Positions 16,213 to 26,145 are shown, counted from the stretch's first letter. The stretch is DNA of 64,000 nucleotides from Calothrix sp. PCC 7507 (GCF_000316575.1 NC_019682.1:1736001-1800000); one strand, 5' to 3'. Translations and numbers: made by a program. Notes: a model not told the origin generated them from the letters alone.

Positions 16213-17547
16213 ATGGAATATGCAAGAGCAATGGCTTTAGGTGGTCAAAAAGTTTATGCAGATAATTGTAATTTTTCTTCCTACGACGAGCTTAAATTGC
16301 GTTGTTATGTATGTGGAGAACCTGTTTATCTGAAAAAGGGTGAGTATAGAAAACCTCATTTTGCTCATTTTCATGTCACTAGTTCTAGACAAGTAGAAGA
16401 ATGTAACCTGAGAGTATCAGCCGATGGCAATGGTACAAAAACAAGTAGCTTGGTTGAGAATAGGGGACAAAGATTAGAGATATTTCAACAACATTTTTTA
16501 AGTATGATTTCTGTTGATCAAGAAAAAGTTATTAATAATATTAAATCTAATAGCTGGATTGATTCAATCAAGCGTGACAATAACCAAGCAATTAATAATA
16601 TTATTAAAGATTGTAGTCAATACTTTCTAACTCATTATCGACTCATGGAAGATAAGTATATTCTTCCTTTAGCTAAAATCAAAGATAAACAAATCTTGCT
16701 TCAGCAGCAAATAGCTTTAGAGGCAATAGATTATTTGTGTATTAAATCTAGTGCGAAATTGTTAGAATATTTAATTTATTATAGTATTTTCAAATTATAT
16801 GAACATGAACAATACAAGCTATTTAAGCGAGAATTTACAACAAAAGACATAGATAATATCTGTCATTTTGCCATTAAGATAATTATATCTAATAATTGGA
16901 TAGAAGTATTTGAAAATATTATTAAAATTAACAAAAGTAACTCTATTCCGGTTAATAGTGATAATCTTACTAAGGACACATCTAGTAACTATCAAGACGG
17001 ATTAGAAATTCAGATACCAGAAACACCCGTTAAACCAGTAACACCAAAACAAGAACAAATAGAACTAGTAAACGGTGGTTATATCGGTAATCCAAAAGGT
17101 GTTAAAACTAAAAGATCAATAGGTGTAAAACTACCGACAGGTATACAAAAAAACTTAGATGTAACGATTGTATCTAGAGTTTTCATATGCAGCGAATTGA
17201 AACACCTTGGCAAATTACAACTGAGGTTAACTGATACTAATTCGATTCTGTTAATTAACTCTCAAAACAGAATTGTAGGTACTGTTGCATATATATCAGG
17301 ATATAAGCATCAAATGATGATAACACCATTAAATCCTAATGGTAGTAAGACAACTGTAACGATATTTAATTGGGATTTTAACAGTGATTTTAAATTCCCT
17401 ACTGAGCAGTTAAGACCTCATGTTAATAGGTTATTAGAGGAGTGTAATAAGTCAATTGTAAAATATAAGGAAAATAGAGAGAAGGCGGAACTTACAGCAG
17501 AACAACGTAAGAAAAAAGCAATAATAAGCTCCTTTCAGAGAAAATAA
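16213..17547 (+). CDS. Uncharacterised protein with CoiA-like N-terminal zinc motif
   Basis: 445 residues, notably AT-rich compared with its neighbours. Near the N-terminus CYVCGEPVYLKKGEYRKPHF resembles the zinc-binding start of competence protein CoiA and related nucleases: a Cys-x2-Cys pair (~37-40), then PHFAHFH (~56-62) and EECN. The rest is helical (~80-260) with a low-complexity Pro/Lys linker (~280-300) and a beta-rich C-terminal domain with no family I recognise. There is no recognisable nuclease core. Flanked by ~390 bp and ~660 bp spacers, it stands alone. AT-rich composition suggests horizontal acquisition. Confidence 0.65.
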   Translation: MEYARAMALGGQKVYADNCNFSSYDELKLRCYVCGEPVYLKKGEYRKPHFAHFHVTSSRQVEECNLRVSADGNGTKTSSLVENRGQRLEIFQQHFLSMISVDQEKVINNIKSNSWIDSIKRDNNQAINNIIKDCSQYFLTHYRLMEDKYILPLAKIKDKQILLQQQIALEAIDYLCIKSSAKLLEYLIYYSIFKLYEHEQYKLFKREFTTKDIDNICHFAIKIIISNNWIEVFENIIKINKSNSIPVNSDNLTKDTSSNYQDGLEIQIPETPVKPVTPKQEQIELVNGGYIGNPKGVKTKRSIGVKLPTGIQKNLDVTIVSRVFICSELKHLGKLQLRLTDTNSILLINSQNRIVGTVAYISGYKHQMMITPLNPNGSKTTVTIFNWDFNSDFKFPTEQLRPHVNRLLEECNKSIVKYKENREKAELTAEQRKKKAIISSFQRK

Positions 17548-18214
17548 CGGCTAGTGTCCTAACGGTTACTGTCCTAAGTATGACGTTAAACTGTTAGTAT
17601 TAGTTTCGAGTGACTATAGTAGTTATTTCATTAATCATACTAGGTTAACTATATTAAGTAATATCAGTTATTGCAGTTATAGATTTTATAGTTAAATATA
17701 TAATATATTTATATTATATTTTCTTAATGCGATATGAGTTATTTAGATTACTGTACTCGCACCTCAACACGTTTAACCATTTTCAATTTTATTTTCATTA
17801 GGTTAACTAACCTTAATTAAAGTCGCTTCAGTCAAAAATGCAGTAGTTTGGATATATTTAAAAAAATCTCTAATTTGTTGATAATGTAAGGATTTTTCAA
17901 ATATTGTTGTGACTAGCATTATTTTGCACTTACTGCGATAAACCTCCATAACAGGCGATGTATTCCTTTAGGTTGTATGACACCTAAAACTGAAAATAGA
18001 GGTCTTAGAAGCGGAAATAGCAGTACTTCTTAATATACGTGGTGATTAATCCACAAAGTAAGTTGTTGATAAAAATATATTATCAATAATTATAATTTGA
18101 TAAGTAATTCTGTTATACAACTTCTATGCAACTAAATCGATGTAAAGCGATACTGGTAGAGTACAGCCAATGTATGCAACTAGGAGAATTCGTTGTTTTT
18201 TCAACGATTCAACA
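17548..18214. other. AT-rich intergenic region
   Basis: About 670 bp with no supported gene, repeat family or terminator. It contains long A/T runs around 17690-17720. Confidence 0.6.
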
Positions 18215-18286
18215 AGCCCGTGACGAGGATTGAACTCGTGACCTCACCCTTACCAAGGGTGTGCTCTACCACTGAGCCACACGGGC
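18215..18286 (-). tRNA. tRNA-Thr(GGT)
   Basis: The reverse strand gives a full cloverleaf: acceptor GCCCGTG/CACGGGC, D arm with GTGGTAGAGCAC, anticodon loop CTTGGTAAG (anticodon GGT) and T arm GTTCAATCC. The 3' CCA is not encoded. Confidence 0.95.
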
Positions 18287-18373
18287 AAAAAACGATTTTT
18301 AGTTTTTAAGCTAGGAGTTATAAGGCTGTGACATTTACAATCACCCAGCTATTATAACTCATAACTTTAGAAG

Positions 18374-18459
18374 TGGTGGGCCGGGCTGGATTTGAACCAG
18401 CGTAGGCGTAAACCAACGGATTTACAGTCCGTCTCCATTAACCACTCGGACACCGACCC
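18374..18459 (-). tRNA. tRNA-Tyr(GTA)
   Basis: The reverse strand gives acceptor GGGTCGG/CCGGCCC, anticodon loop ACTGTAAAT (anticodon GTA), a long variable arm typical of tRNA-Tyr and T arm GGTTCAAATCC. Discriminator A is followed by an encoded CCA. It is on the same strand as tRNA-Thr 87 bp away. Confidence 0.95.
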
Positions 18460-18534
18460 ATTTGTCTCACGATTATCAACAGTAGCACTGGTTTCTAGAA
18501 ATTGCAAGGGGTTAAAGAAAAATAGCGCACCTTG

Positions 18535-20355
18535 CTAATTCAACAGTTCCCCTGTTTCTTGCAGAGAGTGCAAGCGGCGATAAATACCCTCTTGACGTAA
18601 GAGTTCTTCGTGATTACCGACTTCTACAATCTTTCCTTGATCTAGAACCACGATCTTATCGGCTTCGCGTACCGTACTCAGACGGTGAGCAATGATAATC
18701 GTAGTGCGAGTTCCCTGAATCGATCGCATCGCTAGTTGAATTGAGCGCTCAGACTCATAATCTAGACTAGAGGTAGCTTCATCAAAAACCAGTACGTCTG
18801 GTTCCACTAACAAAGCTCTAGCAATTCCTAAACGCTGTCTTTGTCCTCCAGACAGCCTCACACCACGTTCGCCGACAACAGTGTAATAACCCTTAGATAG
18901 CTGCTGCACTACATCATCGACTCTAGCAATCCTACAGGCTTCCTGAACCTGCTCAAAGCTAGCGTCTGGCTTCCCATAAGTCAGGTTATCCAGCAAAGTA
19001 CCGTTAAAAATGTCTACTTCTTGATGAACGATCGCCAATCTTCGTCTATATTTACCCACATCCAAGGTGCGAATATCTTGTCCATCAATCAAAATCTGAC
19101 CTTCTTGAGGTTCAAAATACCGCAACAACAACTTAACTAAAGTGGACTTACCCGAACCTGAACGCCCTACCAATGCTACTGTTTGATATGGTTCAATCAG
19201 TAAATTGATATCTTGTAAAACTTTGCGGTTGGCATCATAGCCAAAACCAAGATGCGAAAACTCAACTTTGCCAGTAAATCGATAGGGTGATTCTGCTTGA
19301 TATTCCTCTTCTAAAAGCTTCTCGCCATCAACAACCGATGGTTCTTGGAGAAATTCATGAAACCGTATCATTGAAGAATAGCGCCGAGCAAAAACTTCTG
19401 CTAAAGTACTCATCGGTTGAATCTCAGCATAAGCCATACTAGAAAGAGTTAAAGTCGTGATAAAATGACCTAAAGAAATTTTCCCGTTTACTGTTGCGGC
19501 TAAAGTTAAACCTAACACCATAAATACACCAAACTGAACTAGAGTTCGTTGCCAAGTACCAAGTTTGACGTAACCTTTATGGATGCGATAATCAACTACT
19601 GTTAGCTCTCTTTCTAACCGCTGCTTTTGCCGCTTTAGTTCCTCAGACTCTGTCGCAAATGCTTTAACAGTCTTGATGTTGGTGATAATTTCCGAAGTGC
19701 GACTTTCTGTTGTTTCTGCATATTTATCTACACGATTATCGTGCCAAATCAGCCGTTTTAACTTCGATAAGCTAAAAATGAGGATAATGACAAAAGTAAT
19801 CAGAAAGAAAATCGCAATTCGCCATTCAATCAACCAAATACACACAAAAATTGCCAGCACTCGGAGCATTTTAGGAATCATCTGTCCGGCGACTTCGGGA
19901 TAAGTCCACGTATGATTACTCACACCTCTAGCCACTCGTCCAGCAATTCTTCCAGGGTTATTCTCATCAAAAAATTCTAGTGGTAGGGTGAGAATTTTTT
20001 CTATGGCTTTTTGACTCTGAATGCGACGCGTCTTTAAAGCTATATCCCAGTGAAACCAATTGGTTAACCAAGGTTCAGTCGGCGCTCTCAATACTGTCAC
20101 CGCAAAAATTAACCCCAGTAATACACCTAAAGATAGAAGTTTATCTGCTGGGTAATTGATAGCGTCAGAAAAAGTAGCGATCGCTCCTTGCAATGGTCTG
20201 TCTAATTGTTCACCAGACAAGACGTTTAAAATCTGCCCGATCGCATAAGGCACAACCAAATCAATAACTTCGTAAAAGCTGGATGCTGTAATACTAAAGA
20301 TACTCAGCCCCCAGTAGGGACGAAAATAATCAACAATATCTCGGAATTTTGCCAT
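18535..20355 (-). CDS. ABC transporter, fused permease and ATPase (type IV/exporter fold)
   Basis: 606 residues from ATG 20355 (a GTG extension to 20364 is possible). The N-terminal half has five to six membrane segments (e.g. LGVLLGLIFAVTVL, VLAIFVCIWLIEW, TLVQFGVFMVLGLTLAATV) as in MsbA-type exporters. The C-terminal half is a complete ATPase: Walker A GRSGSGKST (~400), Q-loop VHQEVDIF, signature LSGGQRQRLGIARALL (~505), Walker B DVLVFDEATSSLD and H-loop IAHRLSTV. The substrate is not predictable. It works as a homodimer or heterodimer; no partner half is adjacent. Confidence 0.9.
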   Translation of the reverse strand: MAKFRDIVDYFRPYWGLSIFSITASSFYEVIDLVVPYAIGQILNVLSGEQLDRPLQGAIATFSDAINYPADKLLSLGVLLGLIFAVTVLRAPTEPWLTNWFHWDIALKTRRIQSQKAIEKILTLPLEFFDENNPGRIAGRVARGVSNHTWTYPEVAGQMIPKMLRVLAIFVCIWLIEWRIAIFFLITFVIILIFSLSKLKRLIWHDNRVDKYAETTESRTSEIITNIKTVKAFATESEELKRQKQRLERELTVVDYRIHKGYVKLGTWQRTLVQFGVFMVLGLTLAATVNGKISLGHFITTLTLSSMAYAEIQPMSTLAEVFARRYSSMIRFHEFLQEPSVVDGEKLLEEEYQAESPYRFTGKVEFSHLGFGYDANRKVLQDINLLIEPYQTVALVGRSGSGKSTLVKLLLRYFEPQEGQILIDGQDIRTLDVGKYRRRLAIVHQEVDIFNGTLLDNLTYGKPDASFEQVQEACRIARVDDVVQQLSKGYYTVVGERGVRLSGGQRQRLGIARALLVEPDVLVFDEATSSLDYESERSIQLAMRSIQGTRTTIIIAHRLSTVREADKIVVLDQGKIVEVGNHEELLRQEGIYRRLHSLQETGELLN

Positions 20356-20622
20356 GATGCACACCTTCCAAGAGCGCGAGCGTTAGCTTGGAAATTATAT
20401 ACTACATGTGTATTACGATGTAGTCAAGAGTCAATCCACTAAATCATTCTTGAGAATTAAGTAGAAAAATGTAAAATACCTACCACTCAAGGGAGTCAGA
20501 ATTCAGGAAGAGGGAGTGTGCGACTCTGGATTCCCAAAGTTGTCCAAATTACCGTTCAGCAAATAAATTCTGTCTCCTGTCTCCTGACTTCTGAATTCTT
20601 AATATCAGGTTGAGATTTTTGA

Positions 20623-21408
20623 CTATTGTGCAGGAATAAATTCTAGACGATAGCGATAAAGAGCAACTGGCCGAGAATCTGCAGCAAAGTAATCTGGATC
20701 TTGAGGGGAAAGGTAGACAGCCGTCACTTGATCTGCTTCTATTCTTGGTTGAGATGTAGCAAGTTGACGATAGGCAGTAGTAGATTCAACAGAGTTAAAA
20801 TAGGGAGTAGCACCACCTTTAAATAATTGCTGAAACACTTCTGTAGTAATGAATTGAGCATCAGGGGTAGTTTCCGTGGCGCGGGCGGTGACAATGGAAA
20901 CTAGCTGGCGCTCACCACGCAATAAGGTAATCTGACGATTAGGTGAGTCGGGATCTACTTTGACTGATAACACAGCTTCATCCCCTAAATAAGCCCGTGC
21001 CAAATTCAAACTATTAAATACTCTATCTGCCACTAAAATTGGTAATTTTTTATCTATCCCAGGCAGAATTTTTAAATTAGAAGCAGAGGGTTTACCTTCA
21101 ATAAATCTTACCAGGAAACTTACAGGCTGATTTAATTGTCTGCGATTCGCTGCAAATCCTGGTGTCACAATATTTGGCGCTAAAGGCGCAACCAAATCTA
21201 CTAACGTACTTGTAACCCGCCAAGAACCCGCCATCCAATTTGGATAACCCAAATCCCCTACAGCCGGTTTGACAGAATTTAGCTTTTCCCACTGGGGAAA
21301 ATTTGCCAGCCGTTCAGACAATTCCCCTGCGGTAGCATTCCCACTCCCCAATAGCAAAAAAACTATCAAACAAAAACTCCAAATTACTCTTATAGCAAGC
21401 ATCTGCAT
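20623..21408 (-). CDS. Conserved cyanobacterial secreted/lumenal protein of unknown function
   Basis: 261 residues beginning with a clear signal peptide (membrane segment FCLIVFLLLGSGNATA, cleavage after ~28). The mature part has WMAGSWRVTSTLVD (~57-70), a lipocalin-like start, and a beta-rich body ending YRYRLEFIPAQ. The signal peptide indicates periplasm or thylakoid lumen. I recognise it only as a conserved cyanobacterial family resembling DUF-type lumenal proteins, with no known activity. It is followed by a ~220-bp gap and the ABC exporter on the same strand. Confidence 0.7.
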   Translation of the reverse strand: MQMLAIRVIWSFCLIVFLLLGSGNATAGELSERLANFPQWEKLNSVKPAVGDLGYPNWMAGSWRVTSTLVDLVAPLAPNIVTPGFAANRRQLNQPVSFLVRFIEGKPSASNLKILPGIDKKLPILVADRVFNSLNLARAYLGDEAVLSVKVDPDSPNRQITLLRGERQLVSIVTARATETTPDAQFITTEVFQQLFKGGATPYFNSVESTTAYRQLATSQPRIEADQVTAVYLSPQDPDYFAADSRPVALYRYRLEFIPAQ

Positions 21409-21450
21409 GGTTATATTACCTAATATTAATTTTTTAGTGATTAAATACTT

Positions 21451-21642
21451 TAGGACTTACGCATTGACAGGAAATGCAAAATATGCGCGACAGACAAAAC
21501 ACATCTTTCGTAGGGGTTTAGCAGTGCTAAACCCTCCATAGCAAGGATATGTTTACCATAAAAGTCATGATTGATCAAAGCCGGAAATTTCTTATTTTGG
21601 TTAATGCATACAATAATTAATTTGTACAGTGGGTAAGTCCTA
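21451..21642. mobile_element. MITE-like element with AGGACTTACGCA-type ends and nested REP
   Basis: The left end TAGGACTTACGCA and the right end GGGTAAGTCCTA are inverted repeats of the family at 3347-3496. The interior carries GTAGGGGTTTAGCAGTGC followed by TAAACCC (21510-21535), a REP palindrome with the GTAG tetranucleotide. Confidence 0.65.
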
Positions 21643-22420
21643 TACTTATTCAATCAGAAATTGTGTTGCATTTTTTTACTAAAGTTAATACATATAGAAA
21701 TAAACTCAATAAAAACATCACCCCTCACCTATAAATACGTATGAATGAGTTATTGTCATCCCGCGAAGATTTTTTATTTAAAAGAATTTATATAGATTAA
21801 TGAGTATTGAGTCTTACGCTGTAATGAACCAAAAGAAGTCTGTGTATTGGGTATTCGTAACTGAGAACTCTGGAATAGGAAGAATCTAGTTAGCATTAAC
21901 GGTAATATAAAGAGAGATCCAGCAAAATACATATCAGTATTTTTAGTAACCTAAATTTTGCAAAAATACGTATATTTACGCAAGCAAATAGTTTATTAGT
22001 AAAATTACTTATTTTAATAATAAGAGCGTATAATTTATGATTCTAATTATGCATCAGTAAAAGCATAAGTAGCTTTTGACTAAAACAAGTCAAAAACTTG
22101 CAAGTTGGCAAGCAGTTTTCTATCGTTAGGGAAGCATATTACTGGATTTACTTAATACATTGAATTGTGTGCATATCATCAGAGAAATATGCATTCATTC
22201 TTCTGTATCTTTTGAGTAAAGAGATCAAAAACAGGGTGGTAATGTTGTCACAATTTAATGTGCCAACTAGTGTTCTATCCCATTAATTTTGACGGTTAAG
22301 GAGACGCGATAAATCGCCATCTCTACCGGGTTTTGATGACAAACCAGTCAACACTTTTGGGACAGACAACTAGCCTGTAGAACAGGTTAGTAGAAATTGA
22401 TTTTTATACCTTTTACACTA
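21643..22420. promoter_or_regulatory. Long AT-rich leader region upstream of the DUF4388-GTPase cluster
   Basis: About 780 bp without a supported gene. It must contain the promoter for the downstream operon. I see no specific operator. Confidence 0.4.
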
Positions 22421-23296
22421 ATGACTCTATCTAGTTCTTTTACAGATTTTTCCTTGGCTGAATTGTTTCAATTGATTGACCAAGGACGCAAATCTGGTTG
22501 CTTAAGTGTTTGTACCTTACCAGACCTTTATGCTCCAGGATCTAAATCTCACTATTACTATATTTGGTTTCGACAAGGACGCATTGTCGCTACTGCTAAT
22601 CGCTTAAATGGTGGAGGTTTAGCATCTAAAATTGCCCAACGTGGATGGATAAACCAGCTAGATTTGCAACAGATCCATTTGTTAGCATCTGCAACACCTC
22701 TGGGTTTGAATTTAAAAACTCAAGAAGTGCTGAGTGCTGAACAGCTAAACCTCTTATTTGCTAGTCAATTACAGCAAGTGCGAGAGCTGTTTGAAATTCA
22801 GACAGGTGTATTTAAACTCGATACCAAAGCTACCGTACCCTGGAAAGAAATGACAGGATTAAGCCTGAGAGCAATTGAAGTGGCGCTGATGGCTTTAAGA
22901 GTGTTGAAAAACTGGGGAGTGATGGCTGATGCACTTCCAGATGCTGACTTTGGTATCCAAAGCATTATACAAAGTAAACCAAATTTGCGCTTGGATGCTT
23001 TTGAATGGCAAGTATGGGAATTTGCTAATGGTAGTGTTTCGATTAGAGCGATCGCATCTCAACTCCATCAACCAATCATGAAAGTTCAGCAAGCTGCTTT
23101 TCGTTTAATGCTGGCTGGATTGGTAGAAGAAGTTACCGTGATTAATTCTACACCAGATTTGGATGACTACCCTTTGGATGTTAGCTGGATCAATTCTTCT
23201 ATTGTCGAATCTAAAAAATATCCAGCGCCAGAAACACAACAAGTAAATACAGCTTTTTTACAAAATTTGGTTGGGTTTTTAAGGAGTAAGACTTAA
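22421..23296 (+). CDS. DUF4388 domain protein
   Basis: 291 residues from ATG 22421 (a TTG at 22397 is in frame but not preferred). The N-terminus, with FSLAELFQLIDQGRKSGCL-like residues 8-26 and a WFRQGRIVAT motif, is the DUF4388 (PATAN-type) domain; this domain occurs in signalling proteins linked to gliding and polarity. The C-terminal half (residues ~150-260) looks like a repeat of helices ending in a winged-helix-like segment. Its stop overlaps the ATG of the GTPase (TAATG), so they are translationally coupled. Confidence 0.8.
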   Translation: MTLSSSFTDFSLAELFQLIDQGRKSGCLSVCTLPDLYAPGSKSHYYYIWFRQGRIVATANRLNGGGLASKIAQRGWINQLDLQQIHLLASATPLGLNLKTQEVLSAEQLNLLFASQLQQVRELFEIQTGVFKLDTKATVPWKEMTGLSLRAIEVALMALRVLKNWGVMADALPDADFGIQSIIQSKPNLRLDAFEWQVWEFANGSVSIRAIASQLHQPIMKVQQAAFRLMLAGLVEEVTVINSTPDLDDYPLDVSWINSSIVESKKYPAPETQQVNTAFLQNLVGFLRSKT

Positions 23297-23850
23297 TGGC
23301 AATCTTACGTATTGTGGTTACGGGTGGGGTATCCGCAGGCAAAACGAGCTTCATTCGGACTATTAGTGAAATTCAAGCTGTTGATACTGACAGGAAAGCT
23401 ACAGATGAAACTGCACTAATTAAAGCTCAAACTACTGTAGCTATGGACTTTGGCATCCTTTCTATAGGACAAAATCAATCTTTGCACCTTTATGGTACTC
23501 CTGGACAGACTAGATTCGATTTTATGTGGGATATCCTCATTCGGAAGGCTCATGCTTACATCTTGCTAGTAGATGCTCACCGTCCTGAACAATTTCGGTA
23601 TAGTCGAAAAATTTTGAACTTCATGAAGCAGCGGGTAAAGATTCCTTATCTGATTGGCGTGACTCATACCGATTGTCCAGATGCTTGGGAAATAGAAGAT
23701 GTCGCACTAGCTTTAGGAATTTTGGATCAATCTGATTGTCCGCCTTTGATCAATGTCAATGCTACAAACGAAGCATCCGCGAGGAATGCTTTGATTACGC
23801 TCATTCAAGAATTAGCCAATTGCAATCAATACCAACTCCAGTCAAAGTAA
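23296..23850 (+). CDS. Small GTPase (COG2229 type, MglA/SRPRB-like)
   Basis: 184 residues. P-loop TGGVSAGKTSF (~9-19) and LYGTPGQTRFDFMWDIL (~72-88), which is the DxxG-region equivalent of COG2229 GTPases, in which Asp is replaced by Gly. The G4 region reads THTDCPD instead of NKxD. The sequence is typical of the family that pairs with roadblock/LC7 proteins in bacterial polarity and motility signalling. The gene is coupled to DUF4388 and has a paralogue at 24492-25031, 640 bp downstream. Confidence 0.85.
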   Translation: MAILRIVVTGGVSAGKTSFIRTISEIQAVDTDRKATDETALIKAQTTVAMDFGILSIGQNQSLHLYGTPGQTRFDFMWDILIRKAHAYILLVDAHRPEQFRYSRKILNFMKQRVKIPYLIGVTHTDCPDAWEIEDVALALGILDQSDCPPLINVNATNEASARNALITLIQELANCNQYQLQSK

Positions 23851-23938
23851 AGAGCGTAAATTTAATAACTCATAGAGATGTAATTATAAATACTATCAAT
23901 TTTGTATATTTACTGTGAGATGGAACGTCTGTGTTAGA

Positions 23939-23957
23939 GGGCGGGGTTTCCCCGCCC
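23939..23957. repeat. REP-type palindrome
   Basis: GGGCGGGGTTTCCCCGCCC followed by CTAA, a degenerate form of the CTAC border seen in the other REPs. It lies downstream of the first GTPase and may act as a hairpin. Confidence 0.7.
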
Positions 23958-24328
23958 CTAAGGGTTGACGGGAATTTAGAGTATCTAATAACCTCACATA
24001 CATCAAAAATGTATTTGGCGTCGAGTATTATGAGATACATTTATTTGATAAAAAAATATAATCATTTATTCTCACGCAAATAAATTATTACTAGTGTACA
24101 ATTTCAAGTAATACAAGCCTTAAAAACATTGGGTGTGCAATACCAGATGTAATTAATCTACAAATTGCATCTTTGGAGAAAAATAGTTGTTGTAAAAGTT
24201 CCCAAAGAAGACCGAAACTACTAATGTGCTTCAAAGATTCATTTGCACTAGTCAGGTCAATGTAGGCGATTCTAGTTGCCTTCACCCTACCTAAAAACAG
24301 GTTCAAAATTACCATACCTATTAAAAAT

Positions 24329-24457
24329 ATAGGAATCTGATTTGATTATTGAAAAAATCTAAGTATCTGTAGGCAGGGCTATGCCTTACAAAACCATGAT
24401 ACGGTGGGCAATGCCCACCCCACTATGTATATTTCAAAAATCAAATACTAATCCTAT
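24329..24457. mobile_element. MITE-like element with ATAGGA...TATTTGATTTTTGAAA ends
   Basis: About 129 bp with imperfect terminal inverted repeats: ATAGGAATCTGATTTGATTA at the left, and the reverse complement of ATAGGATTAGTATTTGATTT at the right. Inside are two REP palindromes: GTAGGCAGGGCTATGCCTTAC (24369-24389) and GGTGGGCAATGCCCACC (24403-24419). A related element is at 42337-42612. Confidence 0.65.
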
Positions 24458-24491
24458 ATGTTATGGAGGTATTAGACTGGCGGAGGTTTAG

Positions 24492-25031
24492 ATGAACACC
24501 CTACGCGTGGTGATTACAGGTGGCGTAGGCGCTGGGAAAACAAGCTTTGTTCGCACTATTAGTGACACAGAAGTCGTTGATACTGACAAAAAAGCTACAG
24601 ATGAAATAGTGAAGATAAAAGCTCAAACTACAGTAGCTTTGGACTTTGGATATCTTGCAATAGCACCTAGTCAATCACTTTACATTTATGGCACACCAGG
24701 ACAACCTCGATTTGACTTTATGTGGGATATCCTGATTCGCAGAGCTAATGCTTACATTCTCTTAGTAGCTGCTCACCGCCCAGAAGATTTCCGCTATGGT
24801 AGTCAGATTCTGGATTTTGTCAATCAAAGGGTGCAAATTCCCATGCTGATAGGACTGACTCATACAGATTGTCCTGGTGCTTGGGGGATGGAAGACATAG
24901 CGATCGCTTTGGGAATGCAAAATTCCCCCGACAGGCCACCTTTAATAGTTGTCAATACTACCAAAAAGGCTTCAGTTACAGAGGCTATACAAGCACTCAT
25001 CCAAGAAATCACGAAAACCTCCATATTGTAG
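24492..25031 (+). CDS. Small GTPase (COG2229 type), paralogue of the gene at 23296
   Basis: 179 residues, highly similar to the upstream GTPase over the whole length: P-loop TGGVGAGKTSF (~8-18), IYGTPGQPRFDFMWDIL, THTDCPG. The two differ mainly at the C-terminus. The pair arose by duplication, with a MITE and palindrome now between them. The roadblock protein starts about 150 bp downstream on the same strand, suggesting one transcription unit from here. It likely switches an effector through GTP hydrolysis aided by the roadblock partner. Confidence 0.85.
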   Translation: MNTLRVVITGGVGAGKTSFVRTISDTEVVDTDKKATDEIVKIKAQTTVALDFGYLAIAPSQSLYIYGTPGQPRFDFMWDILIRRANAYILLVAAHRPEDFRYGSQILDFVNQRVQIPMLIGLTHTDCPGAWGMEDIAIALGMQNSPDRPPLIVVNTTKKASVTEAIQALIQEITKTSIL

Positions 25032-25183
25032 GGAGCTGATGAGCCTTAATGTATTTGGGCAATATCCTCAAGCTACTCTCAAGAACATTTAGCCAAATGT
25101 TCATGGAAACAGGCGACGCATTAGAGTCGTCAAGCAATCCGCATAGTCAACCAGCTTTACCAAAAATTACTGAGGAAAAACGT

Positions 25184-25552
25184 ATGATTAACGTTTCAAT
25201 GCTACAAGAGATTCTGCAAAACTTTGTGAGTGGCACATCTAACGTGCAGGGCGCTGCTTTGGTCAGCCCTGATGGTCTGGCTTTGGCTTCGGTACTACCA
25301 ACAGATATGGATGAAGACAGAACTGCAGCGATGTCAGCCGCGATGCTTTCATTAGGTGAACGCATTGGTAGCGAATTAGTTCGCGGTACCATTGATCGGA
25401 TTGTTGTTGAAGGCGAGAAAGGCTTTGGTGTCGTAGTTAGCTGTGGACCCGAAGCCGTTTTATTGGTTTTATCCAGTGCTGCTGCTAAACAAGGTTTATT
25501 ATTTTTAGAAATTAAACGTGCTGTTGCTCAAATTGCTCCCCTGGTAGCTTAA
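25184..25552 (+). CDS. Roadblock/LC7 domain protein (MglB-like)
   Basis: 122 residues from ATG 25184, which follows GAGG at 8-nt spacing; an ORF extension to 25049 adds 45 unrelated residues. The sequence is a single roadblock fold: SMLQEILQNFV, GAALVSPDGLALAS (~25-38), MSAAMLSLGERIG (~52-64), and VVVSCGPEAVLLVLSSAAAK (~85-104). Such proteins are GAPs or scaffolds for small GTPases (MglB for MglA), which fits the two neighbouring GTPases. Confidence 0.88.
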   Translation: MINVSMLQEILQNFVSGTSNVQGAALVSPDGLALASVLPTDMDEDRTAAMSAAMLSLGERIGSELVRGTIDRIVVEGEKGFGVVVSCGPEAVLLVLSSAAAKQGLLFLEIKRAVAQIAPLVA

Positions 25553-25607
25553 CTAAAAATACGGGCATTGCAGAAATCAGGAAGGAAATTTTGGAGGAGA
25601 ATCCTTG

Positions 25608-26069
25608 ATGTTACGTCCAATATTGGGAGATTTCAGCAGTATTATCTGTTTCAAAGCGGCAATTTCAGGTATGGAAGAGGCTTTGGGTGAAAAAGCCACT
25701 GCGATCGCTCTAACTTCTGCAGGTCGCAGTCGTGGTAAACAATTAGCAGAGGAATTAGGCTTAATCGGGACAAACCTGGCTTTAGAAGATGTTGTCTACA
25801 AGCTAGGGTTAGCCTTAGGTAAAGATGGCACTTGTCTGTGCATCATCAATAAAGTTGAGACAGAAAGTGATGTGATTAAAATCTACACTTCTGAAACTTT
25901 ATGTTCTGCGGGTGAGTCCCCGGGTTCACCACGTAAATGTACTTACACACTAGGTGCTGTTTGGGGTGCATTAGAACAGGTTTTAGGTAAGCGATTGCTG
26001 GGAAAACATACGGAATCTATTCTCCGTGGTGGCAGCCATGATGTGTTTGAGTTTACTCAATTGAAATGA
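25608..26069 (+). CDS. V4R-like small protein linked to the GTPase/roadblock operon
   Basis: 153 residues; ATG 25608 follows GGAGGAGAATCCTT. The C-terminal part (CTYTLGAVWGALEQVLGKRL, then ESILRGGSHDVFEF) follows the Y-x2-G-x3-G ... E-x-x-x-x-G-x-x-x-x-F pattern of V4R (vinyl reductase-like, hydrocarbon-binding) domains, though the usual Cys are only partly present. No catalytic residues are evident. It follows the roadblock gene by 55 bp and probably belongs to the same operon as a ligand-sensing or adaptor part. The V4R assignment is tentative. Confidence 0.6.
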   Translation: MLRPILGDFSSIICFKAAISGMEEALGEKATAIALTSAGRSRGKQLAEELGLIGTNLALEDVVYKLGLALGKDGTCLCIINKVETESDVIKIYTSETLCSAGESPGSPRKCTYTLGAVWGALEQVLGKRLLGKHTESILRGGSHDVFEFTQLK

Positions 26070-26145
26070 TTATGGAGAATGGGGATTAGAAAGTCGATGA
26101 AAAACTAATTCTCTATTGTCTATTCCCCATTCCCCATTTTAAAAT

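Noticed and set aside
24091-24315. 74-codon reverse ORF between the two GTPases
   Set aside because: No convincing start region or family; lies in spacer DNA next to a MITE.
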